Assembly (NCBI GenBank): GCA_017513135.1
Contig: JAFWDH010000023.1
Span: 124,001 to 188,000 of the forward strand
Direction: 5' to 3'
Length of the DNA: 64,000 nucleotides
From: Oscillospiraceae bacterium
GTDB taxonomy: Bacteria > Bacillota > Clostridia > Oscillospirales > Ruminococcaceae
This document shows, piece after piece, positions 51,981 to 60,804 of this stretch. Position 1 is the first letter of the stretch; each line of letters starts with the position of its first letter. Under the pieces are notes generated by a model. It saw only the letters and a list, made by a program, of their open reading frames with translations, had not been told where the DNA came from and did no database searches. The translations under genes were made by a program, and so were the position numbers.

Positions 51981-54122
51981 ATGAAGAGAACATTTAGAAA
52001 GCTTCTGGCACTAGCAATGCTTTCTGTTCTTCTGATAGTATCCGCTTTTGCAGTATATGCTGCAGAGGCTACGGAGGAAGAGATTGCAGCAATGCAGGCT
52101 GCAGGGTTTAGTGATCCTGCTTTCGCCAAAGCTCTTGTGGAAAGCGGTGTAACTCCAGAGAATTATTCCGCTTTTACTGGAACTATAGACGCCTCAAACA
52201 AGGGGATAACCAGTATTGCTGGTATCAACAAACTTGTTTCAGCTGAGAGAATTGATCTTACCTATAATGAGATCAAAGACATCACACCAATTATGTTGGA
52301 GGGAGATTTTTACAGAGGTTATATCGATCTCAGATATAATCCGATCAACAATTTCCCCACGAACTATCATACAAGGCCGTATGTGTTTAACTTTGCACTG
52401 GCACAGTCCTTCAGTTTGGAGACCGGTCGCTGGTTCGGATCACATTACAGTTTTCTGAACAACGGGAGCGATCCCAAGGTTAAAGTCGATTTCGACGTTA
52501 CCATGGACAGCGAGTACTGGTGGAACACGGCGGATGCTGCAGAATTCGGCGTTGATGAGATCATGCCGTATGTTGTTCAGACATCTCCGGCAGGAGTTGC
52601 TGACTGGACATATAACTTTGCTGGGAGAGACAATCCTGATTCCGGATTCGGTACCTATACCATCAAGGGCAGCGGTTACACTCAGGTCAGAGCGCCTTTT
52701 GAGCAGTTCGCATATCATTGTCCCTGGGATGGTTCAGTCGGTTCCCGCCAGGCTAACTCTCCTGAGTTCAGATATGCCATCAACGTTGATTCATATGCAA
52801 AGGTTAAAGAGAACGTCACGGCTGAATTCCTCGGTGGATTGAAGCTTGTGAAAAAGGATTCTGCGGGTAATGTTCTTGCTGGCGCTGAATATGGACTGTT
52901 CACAGACAGCGATTGCACACAGAGTGCAGCTGACTCTGCTGTAACAGATTCAGAAGGAGTGATCGTCTGGGACGGGCTCGAAGTAGGAAAAACATATTTT
53001 GTAAAGGAACTCAAGGCTCCTGCAGGGTATGTACTTGATGAAACCCCGATTGAAGTCAAGATTACCGGGACTGCAAGTGTGACAGAAGGGTCTTTTGACG
53101 GTGGATACTCTTCCATTGAGAATGTTTGCAGCGGAGATATTGAAGTAGCTCCCGATTGGTCAAGTGAAGAGAGAGAGTCTATCATTCCGGGTGCTCCCTC
53201 ATATCAGAAGGAGCAGGATCTTAAGGTCGTCTCCGGAACAGTTACTGGAACTGTCACTGCAGAAGAAGCTGGTGCTGAAGCATTCATAAAGAACGGTGGT
53301 ACAAAGATTAATTCCTTCAAGAGTGAAGGACTTAGCGCTGAAGGCGCTACTGTACTGGTCAGCGACCTGACCTTGAAACTCTCCAGTTCTGATAACGGTA
53401 CTGCTGTTTCCAGCCCTGCTGAAGCACGTGCTAAAGTTAACGAGCTTATTGAAGGAAATAGTCTTACATCAAAGAATGATGTGATCGAACTGAGCGGAAC
53501 AGTGACCTACCAGGTAAGTGAAGCGAAATTCGATGAGGTTGAGATCACCGATAAATCTCTGTGCGTGTTCCTCGAGCCCATTGCCAACAAGAAACTCGTA
53601 GGAAGAGCGATTAAGGAAGGCGAGTTCGGATTCGAGATCACCAAGTGCGATGAAGAAGGCAATGAAGTCGGTGTGTTCAGCGGTGTCAACGGAGCTGCAG
53701 AAGCCGGTGAAGAGTATACGATCGTAAACTTTGTTGACGAGAATGGCGATGCCGCAGTTCTCAAGTTCTGCAAAGTCGGACTTTATGAGTTCACTCTCAG
53801 AGAGGTCGTAACAGACAGAGAAGAGGGAATGGTCTATGACGAGACCGACCGTGCTGTTTCCGTAGTCGTCACAGAGAGCGGTTCCAAGGGATTGATGGCT
53901 GAAGTCTATGTTGATGGAAAACTGGTTGCCACAGTGTATTCCGCAGATACGACCAAAGCTGACAATACGGTCCTTGATGCAGGTAGTGTTGAGCTTGCAA
54001 CGATCGTCAACAGGTGCACTGAGAGAACCAACCCCGGTACGGGCGTTCCCACGATGTTCTCACTTGTTGAGATCCTCACAGCTGCCGGCCTCGGTATAGT
54101 TCTCAAGAAAAAGTTCTTCTAA
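51981..54122 (+). CDS. Sorted pilin-like surface protein with SpaA and isopeptide domains
   Basis: 713 aa. Signal peptide (1-29, ending VYAAEA), a leucine-rich-repeat-like part (about 60-115, GITSIAGINKL, IDLTYNEIKDITP), a less clear middle domain, a SpaA/Cna-B domain at about 285-370 (GGLKLVKKDSAGNVLAGAEY, VKELKAPAGYVLDETP), and a pilin isopeptide-linkage domain at about 535-670 (KLVGRAIKEGEFGFEI, YEFTLREV). The C-terminus is a sorting signal: NPGTGVPTM, hydrophobic helix, KKKFF. It should be exported and attached to the wall by a sortase, though none is adjacent. The ATG at 51981 has GAGAGG upstream. Codon use is richer in A/T than in its neighbours. Confidence 0.88.
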   Translation: MKRTFRKLLALAMLSVLLIVSAFAVYAAEATEEEIAAMQAAGFSDPAFAKALVESGVTPENYSAFTGTIDASNKGITSIAGINKLVSAERIDLTYNEIKDITPIMLEGDFYRGYIDLRYNPINNFPTNYHTRPYVFNFALAQSFSLETGRWFGSHYSFLNNGSDPKVKVDFDVTMDSEYWWNTADAAEFGVDEIMPYVVQTSPAGVADWTYNFAGRDNPDSGFGTYTIKGSGYTQVRAPFEQFAYHCPWDGSVGSRQANSPEFRYAINVDSYAKVKENVTAEFLGGLKLVKKDSAGNVLAGAEYGLFTDSDCTQSAADSAVTDSEGVIVWDGLEVGKTYFVKELKAPAGYVLDETPIEVKITGTASVTEGSFDGGYSSIENVCSGDIEVAPDWSSEERESIIPGAPSYQKEQDLKVVSGTVTGTVTAEEAGAEAFIKNGGTKINSFKSEGLSAEGATVLVSDLTLKLSSSDNGTAVSSPAEARAKVNELIEGNSLTSKNDVIELSGTVTYQVSEAKFDEVEITDKSLCVFLEPIANKKLVGRAIKEGEFGFEITKCDEEGNEVGVFSGVNGAAEAGEEYTIVNFVDENGDAAVLKFCKVGLYEFTLREVVTDREEGMVYDETDRAVSVVVTESGSKGLMAEVYVDGKLVATVYSADTTKADNTVLDAGSVELATIVNRCTERTNPGTGVPTMFSLVEILTAAGLGIVLKKKFF

Positions 54123-54143
54123 TCACTAAAACTCAACGTATAA

Positions 54144-54176
54144 ACAAAAGCCCGGCTTGACCGGGCTTTTGTGTTT
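54144..54176 (+). terminator. Surface protein gene terminator
   Basis: 12-bp stem ACAAAAGCCCGG (54144-54155) / CCGGGCTTTTGT (54161-54172), five-base loop, then GTTTTG. Confidence 0.88.
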
Positions 54177-54217
54177 TGAAGGATACAAATAGTTAGTTTG
54201 CAGCAGAACTTATTTTG

Positions 54218-54245
54218 TTGACTATAAAATGCCGGATGCTATAAT
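54218..54245 (+). promoter_or_regulatory. Promoter of the orphan ABC ATPase
   Basis: TTGACT (54218-54223), 16-bp spacer, TGC and TATAAT (54240-54245), the same geometry as the sigma factor promoter at 12107. Confidence 0.75.
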
Positions 54246-54281
54246 TTTCAGAAGAAGATCAAACCGGAAGGGGATAAAAAA

Positions 54282-55085
54282 GTGGCTAACAGTGACTACA
54301 TTCTCGAAATGAGGCACATTACAAAGAGCTTCGGAGCGGTCGTGGCCCTATCAAACGGGTGCGTCCGTGCCAAGAGCGGCGAAGTCAATGCTCTGATCGG
54401 AGGAAACGGCGCAGGGAAATCCACCCTTATTAAGATACTGTCCGGATATCAGCCTGCGGACAGCGGCGACATTCTTTTCAACGGTGAGAAAGTTGAGATC
54501 AACAGCACTGTAGAAGCTCAGAATATAGGTATCAAAACGATCTACCAGGAGCTCGCACTGTTTGAGAAAATGAATGTTTACGAGAACATGTATGTCGGCC
54601 GTGAGCTCACCATCGACAGAAAACCGATAAAGTGGCTCAAGGTCCTTGACCTGAAGGCGATGAAGCAGAATGCCCTCAATGAGATCAAGAGGATGGGCTT
54701 CAATATCCCTAACATCTTCAGCAAGGTGATGTTCATGTCCGGCGGACAGAGACAGGCTATCGCGTGCGCAAAGGCGCTCATGGGAGGAGCTCCTTCCGTG
54801 CTGATAATGGACGAGCCCACAGCAGCTCTCGGCGTAAAGGAAGCCGGCGAGATAATCGATCTTATGAAGAGATACCGCGATGAAGGCGCTGCCATCATAC
54901 TTATCAGCCACAATATGAGGACTGTTTTTGAAGTTGCTTCCGAGATCACTGTCATGAGGCTCGGTGAGACCGTAGCTGCTCTCAAGAAGGAAGACACTAC
55001 GGAAGAGGAAGTCGTGGGCCTGATGACTGGCGCTATCGAGAACATCACTGACGGAAGAAATATGATCGGAGAATATGACCTGTGA
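54282..55085 (+). CDS. Sugar-type ABC transporter ATPase without partners
   Basis: 267 aa single ABC domain of the FrcA/ribose-type class: MRHITKSFGAVVALSNG, Walker A GGNGAGKST, MSGGQRQAIACAKAL, Walker B VLIMDEPTAALG and ISHNMRTVFEVA. It normally powers a sugar permease together with a binding protein, but neither is encoded beside it; the gene stands alone between its own promoter and terminator. GTG start at 54282 with GGAAGGGG upstream. It may serve a permease encoded elsewhere. Confidence 0.9.
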   Translation: MANSDYILEMRHITKSFGAVVALSNGCVRAKSGEVNALIGGNGAGKSTLIKILSGYQPADSGDILFNGEKVEINSTVEAQNIGIKTIYQELALFEKMNVYENMYVGRELTIDRKPIKWLKVLDLKAMKQNALNEIKRMGFNIPNIFSKVMFMSGGQRQAIACAKALMGGAPSVLIMDEPTAALGVKEAGEIIDLMKRYRDEGAAIILISHNMRTVFEVASEITVMRLGETVAALKKEDTTEEEVVGLMTGAIENITDGRNMIGEYDL

Positions 55086-55118
55086 TCCTGTCCTGATGCT
55101 TCCGAACAATACATAAAT

Positions 55119-55150
55119 GCCGCGACCGTTAGGCCGCGGCTCTTTTTTTT
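55119..55150 (+). terminator. Terminator after the orphan ABC ATPase
   Basis: Stem 55119-55127 / 55132-55140 (GCCGCG...CGCGGC, one mismatch, loop GTTA) followed by TCTTTTTTTT. Confidence 0.88.
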
Positions 55151-55267
55151 GCTGCAAATACATATGGATCGGCTTTCATTGCGGCTGCGCAAGCATACGA
55201 ATTTTTAAAAAAGATACATGCTGTGTTATCATAGTAATAATAAGAAAAATGAATGGAGTTCTGTTGA

Positions 55268-56722
55268 ATGGCTAAAAATGATGAAAGGAATGCTCGCATT
55301 GGACGTGACTTCACGTTCTGGCAGCTGATCTGGTTCTGTGTCCCCGCGATACTGACGAATCTTTGCACTGCATTGTTCAGGACCCTGGACGACGGTCTGT
55401 TCGTCAGCCGTTATGTCGGCCCCACCGCACTTGCCGCTATCAAGATCATTACACCGATAAACTCACTGCTGATGGGTTTTTCACACCTTTTCTCAATAGG
55501 AGCGAGCACGCTCTCGGCTCACAAGATGGGCGAAGGCGACAGGGAAGAGGCAAACCGCATCTTCTCGCGAGTGGTCCTATCTGCGGGAGTGGTCGGCGCA
55601 GTGTTTTCTGCAGTCGTGCTTTTCTTTGAAGAGCCTATCCTTATGTTCCTGGGAGCGGATGCCGAAACGCTTCCGATCGCCATGACCTACACCCGCATCA
55701 TCTACGCCGATGCGGCGCCGCATCTAATGGGAATGTGCATGGCAAGTTACTATTCCACAGCCGGAAAGCCGGTGATGGGACTCGCCAGTTCCATACTCAA
55801 CGGTGCGATGAATATCATCTTTGACGTCATCCTGATCGTATGGCTGAAACTCGGAGCTGACGGGGCTGCGTATTCCACTATCTTCGGAGAGATAGCGGTC
55901 ATGCTCCTCGGATTTGTTTTCTATACAATGAGAAAACATGAGATCCACTTTACCAAGCCTAACGGGAAGTATATAGAAACAACCTGGAACGCATGGAAAG
56001 CAGGTTTTTCCCAGTTCATCGGAAGCGTTTCCATCGGTGTTACCAACTATGTCACCAACATTACGCTTATATCAATGCTGGGATCCAACGGCATAGCTGC
56101 GAACTCGATAATAAACGACCTCAGAATGATGCTCAATACGGCATTCGTCGGATACGCAGGATGTGTCGGGCCTGTGATCGCATATAACTACGGGAACAGG
56201 AATCCCAAACGCCTGAAAAGGATACTGGGGTATAACCTCAGATTCTGGTTCTTCGGGACGGTAATGGTAGAGATCCTTGGGCAGCTGCTGAAAAAACCGC
56301 TTATCAGTATCTTCATTCCCAACCCGGAAACATCACCCATTTATGCGATGACTCTGGAAGGACTGACGATCGAATATTTCGCTGTCATGTTCTCAGCCGG
56401 ATGCATCTTTACCATGAGGATGTTCGTAGCGCTCGGTGCCCCCAAATATGCGGCAGTGCTCTCGACGATGAGAAACTTCGTGTTCAGGCTGATCATGATC
56501 ATAGTTCTTCCGAGAATGCTCGGAGAGGTCGGAGTATGGCTTGCCTTCCCGGTGGCTGAATTCCTGTCATGCATGGTCGCTGCAACGCTCATATATCTCA
56601 ACAGAGACAATTACGGATATGGCAGATCCGGCATTGCCTATCTTATGCAGAATACACCGTACCCTGCCGATGAAGACCGGCCGGATGAGCCTGTCGAAGA
56701 GACAGCGGATGCTGCGGATTGA
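55268..56722 (+). CDS. MATE family efflux transporter
   Basis: 484 aa with 12 membrane spans in two matching halves. The N-terminal block FRTLDDGLFVSRYVGPTALAA and IGASTLSAHKMGEGDREEA are family marks, as is PVMGLASSILNGAMNIIFDV. MATE pumps export drugs or metabolites using a proton or sodium gradient; substrate unknown. A weak TGGAG precedes the ATG. Its last codon overlaps the -35 of the alaS promoter. Confidence 0.93.
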   Translation: MAKNDERNARIGRDFTFWQLIWFCVPAILTNLCTALFRTLDDGLFVSRYVGPTALAAIKIITPINSLLMGFSHLFSIGASTLSAHKMGEGDREEANRIFSRVVLSAGVVGAVFSAVVLFFEEPILMFLGADAETLPIAMTYTRIIYADAAPHLMGMCMASYYSTAGKPVMGLASSILNGAMNIIFDVILIVWLKLGADGAAYSTIFGEIAVMLLGFVFYTMRKHEIHFTKPNGKYIETTWNAWKAGFSQFIGSVSIGVTNYVTNITLISMLGSNGIAANSIINDLRMMLNTAFVGYAGCVGPVIAYNYGNRNPKRLKRILGYNLRFWFFGTVMVEILGQLLKKPLISIFIPNPETSPIYAMTLEGLTIEYFAVMFSAGCIFTMRMFVALGAPKYAAVLSTMRNFVFRLIMIIVLPRMLGEVGVWLAFPVAEFLSCMVAATLIYLNRDNYGYGRSGIAYLMQNTPYPADEDRPDEPVEETADAAD

Positions 56723-56747
56723 CATTGAAAGCGGCATTGAATATAAT
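56719..56747 (+). promoter_or_regulatory. alaS promoter
   Basis: Perfect TTGACA (56719-56724), 17-bp spacer, perfect TATAAT (56742-56747); the -35 overlaps the MATE stop codon. Confidence 0.88.
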
Positions 56748-56754
56748 CGTTTTG

Positions 56755-56987
56755 TTTTGAGCAGAGAAGGAAGAAAAAGATCCTGCGGACCGAACAGAGA
56801 GGCATACGCAAGCTGAGAGTTGTGCCGCGCCGAAGCAGTATCAAGCCGTCTTCCGGAGCTTCCGCCAAAAGCGGCGCAGAGGTGCGTTAAAACCGGCTTG
56901 AGAGGCGCGTAACTGCGCAATGCGGGTGGTACCGCGGAAGTCGTGATCACGACCTTCGTCCCGGTGTGGACGGAGGTCTATTATTTT
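56755..56987 (+). promoter_or_regulatory. T-box leader (Ala) of alaS
   Basis: The conserved T-box sequence is seen at 56919-56937 (AATGCGGGTGGTACCGCGG). Before it lies a stem I region with GAGAGG and CTGAGAG elements and a probable specifier GCA (Ala) at 56835-56837 after GAA. After it comes the terminator GACCTTCGTCC (56951-56961) / GGACGGAGGTC (56968-56978) with TATTATTTT. Uncharged tRNA-Ala would bind and allow read-through into alaS. Confidence 0.95.
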
Positions 56988-57004
56988 ACAAGGTGGAATC
57001 GGAT

Positions 57005-59683
57005 ATGACATCTAAAGAGCTTCGCAGCAAATGGCTGAAATTCTATGAGGAGAAGGGACATCTGAATATCGGAGCGGTCTCGCTGATAGGTGACGGCACT
57101 ACCGGAGTAATGTTTAACGTTGCCGGTATGCAGCCTCTGATGCCGTATCTGCTTGGACAGCCGCATCCCTCCGGGAAAAAGCGCCTCTGCAATGTACAGG
57201 GGTGCGTAAGGACCGTTGATATCGAATCGGTCGGAGACGCGACACATTTCACGTTCTTTGAGATGATGGGCAACTGGTCTCTCGGGGATTACTTCAAAAA
57301 AGAGAAGACAGCCTGGACATTTGAGCTTCTGACCGAAGTGTTCGGGTTTGATAAGGATAAGATATGCTCGACAGTATTTGAGGGCGATGAAAAGGTGCCG
57401 AGAGACGAGGAGACAGCAGATCTGCTCAAGTCTCTCGGGGTGAGACCCGAGAATATCTTCTACCTCCCGAAGAAAGACAACTGGTGGGAACTGGAGGGAA
57501 CTGTCGGCACGCCATGCGGTCCTGACAATGAATGGTTCTATCCGCGCGAAGACGGAAAGGATTCATCCGACTTCCTTACCAGCAACAGATATGTGGAGAT
57601 CGGAAACGATGTCTATATGCAGTACAAGAAGACAGAGACGGGATATGAGGAGCTTTCCGGAAAGAACGTTGATACCGGATTTGGACTCGACCGTCTGCTG
57701 CTGTTCCTGAACGGACTGGATGACGGATATAAAACAGACCTGTTTGCCGGAGCGGTAAACTATCTGGAAAAAGTGTCGGGAAAGAGCTACGACAATGATG
57801 AGGAGGCGAGAAAGGCCATCCGCATCATAGCAGACCATACCAGAACTGCCGTCATGCTCATAGGCGACGTCAACGGAATACTGCCCTCCAACACAGGTGC
57901 GGGCTATATCCTCAGAAGACTGCTCCGTCGTGCGATCAGATACTGCAGGACTCTCGGAGTCGACACTTCTGCGATGCTCTCTGTTGCCAAGGTGTTCATA
58001 GAAGAAGTCTACGGAGAGGCTTATCCTCTTCTTGTGGAAAAGGAGCAGTATATCCTCAATGCAATAGAAAAAGAAAGCGAGAGATTCGCAGCGACTCTTG
58101 CCGGAGGCATGCGTGAGTTCGATAAGTGCATCGCCGGTATACAGGAGAGGAACGAAGCCCTTGCCGCCAAAGATCCCAAATTCAGCCCGGAGACCGTTAT
58201 AAGCGGACAGCAGGCATTCCAGCTTTACGATACCTTCGGCTTCCCGCTTGAACTGACTGAAGAGCTCGCGGCTGAAAAGGGACTGACAGTCGACACGGAA
58301 GGATACCGCGAATGCGTCAAGAAACAGAGAGAAGTTGCACGTGAGGCGTTCAGGAGAAATTCCATCGAAACGGATGATTCCGCCAGAGTGCTCGAGAATG
58401 TGGATGGCGGAAAGGAGTTCACCGGATACAGCGCCGTTTCCGGTGAGGCGAAAGTGATCGCTGTTGTACGCGCAGGTGAACTCTGCAGCGAGATCTCCGA
58501 AGGAGAAGATGCCATCGTAGTGCTTGACAGCACGCCTTTCTATGCGGAAAGCGGCGGACAGGTCGGAGATACCGGCGTGCTCAGAAGCGGAGACAGTGAA
58601 TTTGAGGTCATGGACTGCAAAAAATCCGCGCAGGGTCACTATATGCATATCGGCCGGGTGATGAGCGGAACGATAAGGAGCGGAGAGAGCGTCACAACAG
58701 ATGTCGACGCCGAAAGACGTATGGCGATACGCCGCAATCATACCAGTGTCCATCTGCTGCAGGCAGCCCTGAGACAGGTCCTCGGTGACCATGTGCACCA
58801 GGCCGGATCGTATGTTGATGAGAAACAGATGAGATTTGACTTCACTCACTTCGAAGCTGTAAAACCGGAAGAACTGGCTGAAGTCGAGCGCATAGTCAAC
58901 TCCAAGATCCTGTCCGGGATACCCGTAACTACTGAAGTCCTGCCGCTGGAAGAGGCGCAGAAGCAGGGAGCCATAGCGCTGTTCGGCGAAAAATACGGCG
59001 ATACGGTACGAGTGGTAAGCATAGGCGATTTCTCCAAGGAGTTCTGCGGCGGTACACATGCGTCCAGCACATCGGATCTTGGCCTGTACAGGATAACCGG
59101 AGAAGCATCCGTAGCTTCCGGCGTCAGAAGGATAGAAGCCGTGACGGGAGAAGGAGTCCTGAGACTTCTGGATGAACAGAGAAATCTGCTTGAGGAAGCG
59201 GCAGCTGTCCTGAAAGCAGGAAACATCAGAGAAGTCCCCGCAAGAGCTTCTTCTGTTTCTGCTCAGGTCAGGGCACTGGAGCAGGAGATCGGCAGGATGC
59301 GCGACCGCGAGAGTGCCGGCGCTGTCAGGGATATCGAGAACAAAGGCCAGGTGTTCGGTGAACTCACATTCTTCTCAGCTGTTTTGGGCAATACGGAAGC
59401 AGACGCTCTCAGGAACATGGCTGCATCGCTCAGAGACAGCAAGCCCGGAGCGGTGGCTCTGCTTATCGCTTCTGACGGTGCTAAAGCTACATTGTGCGTG
59501 GCGAGCAGCAAAGAAGCAGTAGCAAAAGGACTCAAAGCAGGGCTTCTTGCAAGGACCGCGGCTCAGGCTATGGGCGGTAACGGCGGCGGAAAGGACGATC
59601 TGGCCATGGCCGGAGGTAAGCAACCCGAAAAAGCAAATGACGCCATAATGGCGGTAAAAATCGAGATAGAGAAGCAAAGCTGA
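57005..59683 (+). CDS. alaS: Alanyl-tRNA synthetase
   Basis: 892 aa, full length. Class II catalytic core at the N-terminus (FNVAGMQPLMPYLLGQ, FFEMMGNWSLGDYFKKE), editing domain with HTSVH and CGGTHASST zinc/catalytic residues, and the C-terminal DHHA1-type domain with GNGGGKDDLAMAGG. It charges tRNA-Ala and clears mischarged Ser and Gly. The start is ATG 57005 with AAGGTGG upstream; an ATG at 56966 is inside the T-box terminator. Regulated by the T-box leader. A HIT gene follows 13 bases later. Confidence 0.97.
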   Translation: MTSKELRSKWLKFYEEKGHLNIGAVSLIGDGTTGVMFNVAGMQPLMPYLLGQPHPSGKKRLCNVQGCVRTVDIESVGDATHFTFFEMMGNWSLGDYFKKEKTAWTFELLTEVFGFDKDKICSTVFEGDEKVPRDEETADLLKSLGVRPENIFYLPKKDNWWELEGTVGTPCGPDNEWFYPREDGKDSSDFLTSNRYVEIGNDVYMQYKKTETGYEELSGKNVDTGFGLDRLLLFLNGLDDGYKTDLFAGAVNYLEKVSGKSYDNDEEARKAIRIIADHTRTAVMLIGDVNGILPSNTGAGYILRRLLRRAIRYCRTLGVDTSAMLSVAKVFIEEVYGEAYPLLVEKEQYILNAIEKESERFAATLAGGMREFDKCIAGIQERNEALAAKDPKFSPETVISGQQAFQLYDTFGFPLELTEELAAEKGLTVDTEGYRECVKKQREVAREAFRRNSIETDDSARVLENVDGGKEFTGYSAVSGEAKVIAVVRAGELCSEISEGEDAIVVLDSTPFYAESGGQVGDTGVLRSGDSEFEVMDCKKSAQGHYMHIGRVMSGTIRSGESVTTDVDAERRMAIRRNHTSVHLLQAALRQVLGDHVHQAGSYVDEKQMRFDFTHFEAVKPEELAEVERIVNSKILSGIPVTTEVLPLEEAQKQGAIALFGEKYGDTVRVVSIGDFSKEFCGGTHASSTSDLGLYRITGEASVASGVRRIEAVTGEGVLRLLDEQRNLLEEAAAVLKAGNIREVPARASSVSAQVRALEQEIGRMRDRESAGAVRDIENKGQVFGELTFFSAVLGNTEADALRNMAASLRDSKPGAVALLIASDGAKATLCVASSKEAVAKGLKAGLLARTAAQAMGGNGGGKDDLAMAGGKQPEKANDAIMAVKIEIEKQS

Positions 59684-59696
59684 AAGGAGAAATAAG

Positions 59697-60035
59697 ATGG
59701 ATGACTGTCTGTTCTGCAGGATAGCGCGGGGAGAGATCCCTTCCAACAAGCTTTACGAAGATGACGAACTTCTTGCATTCTACGACATTGCACCTCAGGC
59801 TCCTGTCCATTTCCTTGTCATACCGAAGCAGCACATAGAGAGCTGTGGCGATGTAGATGCCGGTAACAGCGCTATAGTTGCCAAGGCATTTGAGCTGATC
59901 GCCAGGCTGACCAGGGAGAACGGCATAAAGAGTTTCCGCGTAGTTTCCAACTGCGGAGAGGAAGCAGGGCAGAGCGTTTCGCACCTGCATTTCCATGTTC
60001 TGGCAGGACGCAGCCTCGCATGGCCTCCGGGCTGA
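59697..60035 (+). CDS. HIT family nucleotide hydrolase (HinT-like)
   Basis: 112 aa. CLFCRIARGEIPSNKLYEDD at the N-terminus and the histidine triad HLHFHVL at the C-terminus are diagnostic. HinT-type enzymes hydrolyse nucleoside phosphoramidates, including aminoacyl-AMP leaked from synthetases, which fits the place directly behind alaS. AAAGGAG lies before the start. It probably shares the T-box-controlled transcript. Confidence 0.94.
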   Translation: MDDCLFCRIARGEIPSNKLYEDDELLAFYDIAPQAPVHFLVIPKQHIESCGDVDAGNSAIVAKAFELIARLTRENGIKSFRVVSNCGEEAGQSVSHLHFHVLAGRSLAWPPG

Positions 60036-60086
60036 GCGATTGAGAATATGAGCAAAACCTTACAATACACATTTGGAGGATCGATT

Positions 60087-60629
60087 ATGGATTATTTTGA
60101 ACTTCATGTTGCGGGACTCACCAGACAGCTCCCTATCTGCCAGGTCAATGACGAGATCTCGTTTGCGGCTTTTGTAATGTTCGGCGATGTTGATCTTACC
60201 GTAAAAGTCGCAGAGGAGCTTCTCAAGAAATGCCCTGAATTCGACATCATCGTCACAGCGGAAGCAAAGGGAATCCCTCTTGCCTATGAGATGGCAAGAC
60301 AGAGCGGAAAGACCTATATACCGGCGAGAAAAGCTCCCAAGCTCTATATGCACGATCCTATCGCAATCGAAGTCAAGTCGATCTCGACAGCGGTCAAACA
60401 GACACTGTGGCTGGATCAGGCGGACGTCGACAAGATCAGAGGTGCAAGGATCCTGATCGCTGACGATGTCATCAGCACCGGCGGATCACTTGTGGCTCTT
60501 GAGGATCTGGTCAACAAAGCCGGCGGAAATATCGTCGGAAAGGCGTTCGTGCTTGCGGAAGGCGATGCTACAAAACGCGATGACATCATCTTCCTCGGCG
60601 AGCTTCCGATCATCCAGAACGAGAAATAA
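60087..60629 (+). CDS. Phosphoribosyltransferase family protein, Apt-like
   Basis: 180 aa. The PRPP-binding loop ILIADDVISTGGSL is clear, with TAEAKGIPLAYEMAR and ARKAPKLYM as family segments of adenine/xanthine-type phosphoribosyltransferases. The base it uses cannot be fixed from sequence; adenine is the usual annotation. GGAGG at 60076-60080 supports the ATG at 60087 rather than 60048. It lies 51 bases after the HIT gene and ends at the terminator at 60651. Confidence 0.85.
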   Translation: MDYFELHVAGLTRQLPICQVNDEISFAAFVMFGDVDLTVKVAEELLKKCPEFDIIVTAEAKGIPLAYEMARQSGKTYIPARKAPKLYMHDPIAIEVKSISTAVKQTLWLDQADVDKIRGARILIADDVISTGGSLVALEDLVNKAGGNIVGKAFVLAEGDATKRDDIIFLGELPIIQNEK

Positions 60630-60650
60630 ACAGTATATCAGCTGTAAGGG

Positions 60651-60679
60651 GGTGCGGGATCTGATCCTGCACCTTTTTT
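60651..60679 (+). terminator. Terminator of alaS-HIT-phosphoribosyltransferase
   Basis: 9-bp stem GGTGCGGGA (60651-60659) / TCCTGCACC (60665-60673, one G-U) followed by TTTTTT. Confidence 0.9.
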
Positions 60680-60767
60680 CATTATTGTGATGTTAAGAGC
60701 TAGGGGACAACTTACCAGAATGCTGTACGCAGCAGTTTCTGTATGATACGACAATCTGTTCAGTCAA

Positions 60768-60776
60768 TGGTATAAT
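60768..60776 (+). promoter_or_regulatory. Extended -10 promoter of holA
   Basis: TGG followed by a perfect TATAAT (60771-60776), 28 bases before the holA GTG; the -35 region (ACGACA) is poor. Confidence 0.5.
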
Positions 60777-60804
60777 CAGAACAAACAAATGAAAGGGTAG
60801 TGCT

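Noticed and set aside
57563-59059. 498-codon open frame on the minus strand inside alaS
   Set aside because: It lies wholly antisense to a clear alanyl-tRNA synthetase, has no ribosome binding site and no recognisable family; such long shadows arise from codon bias.
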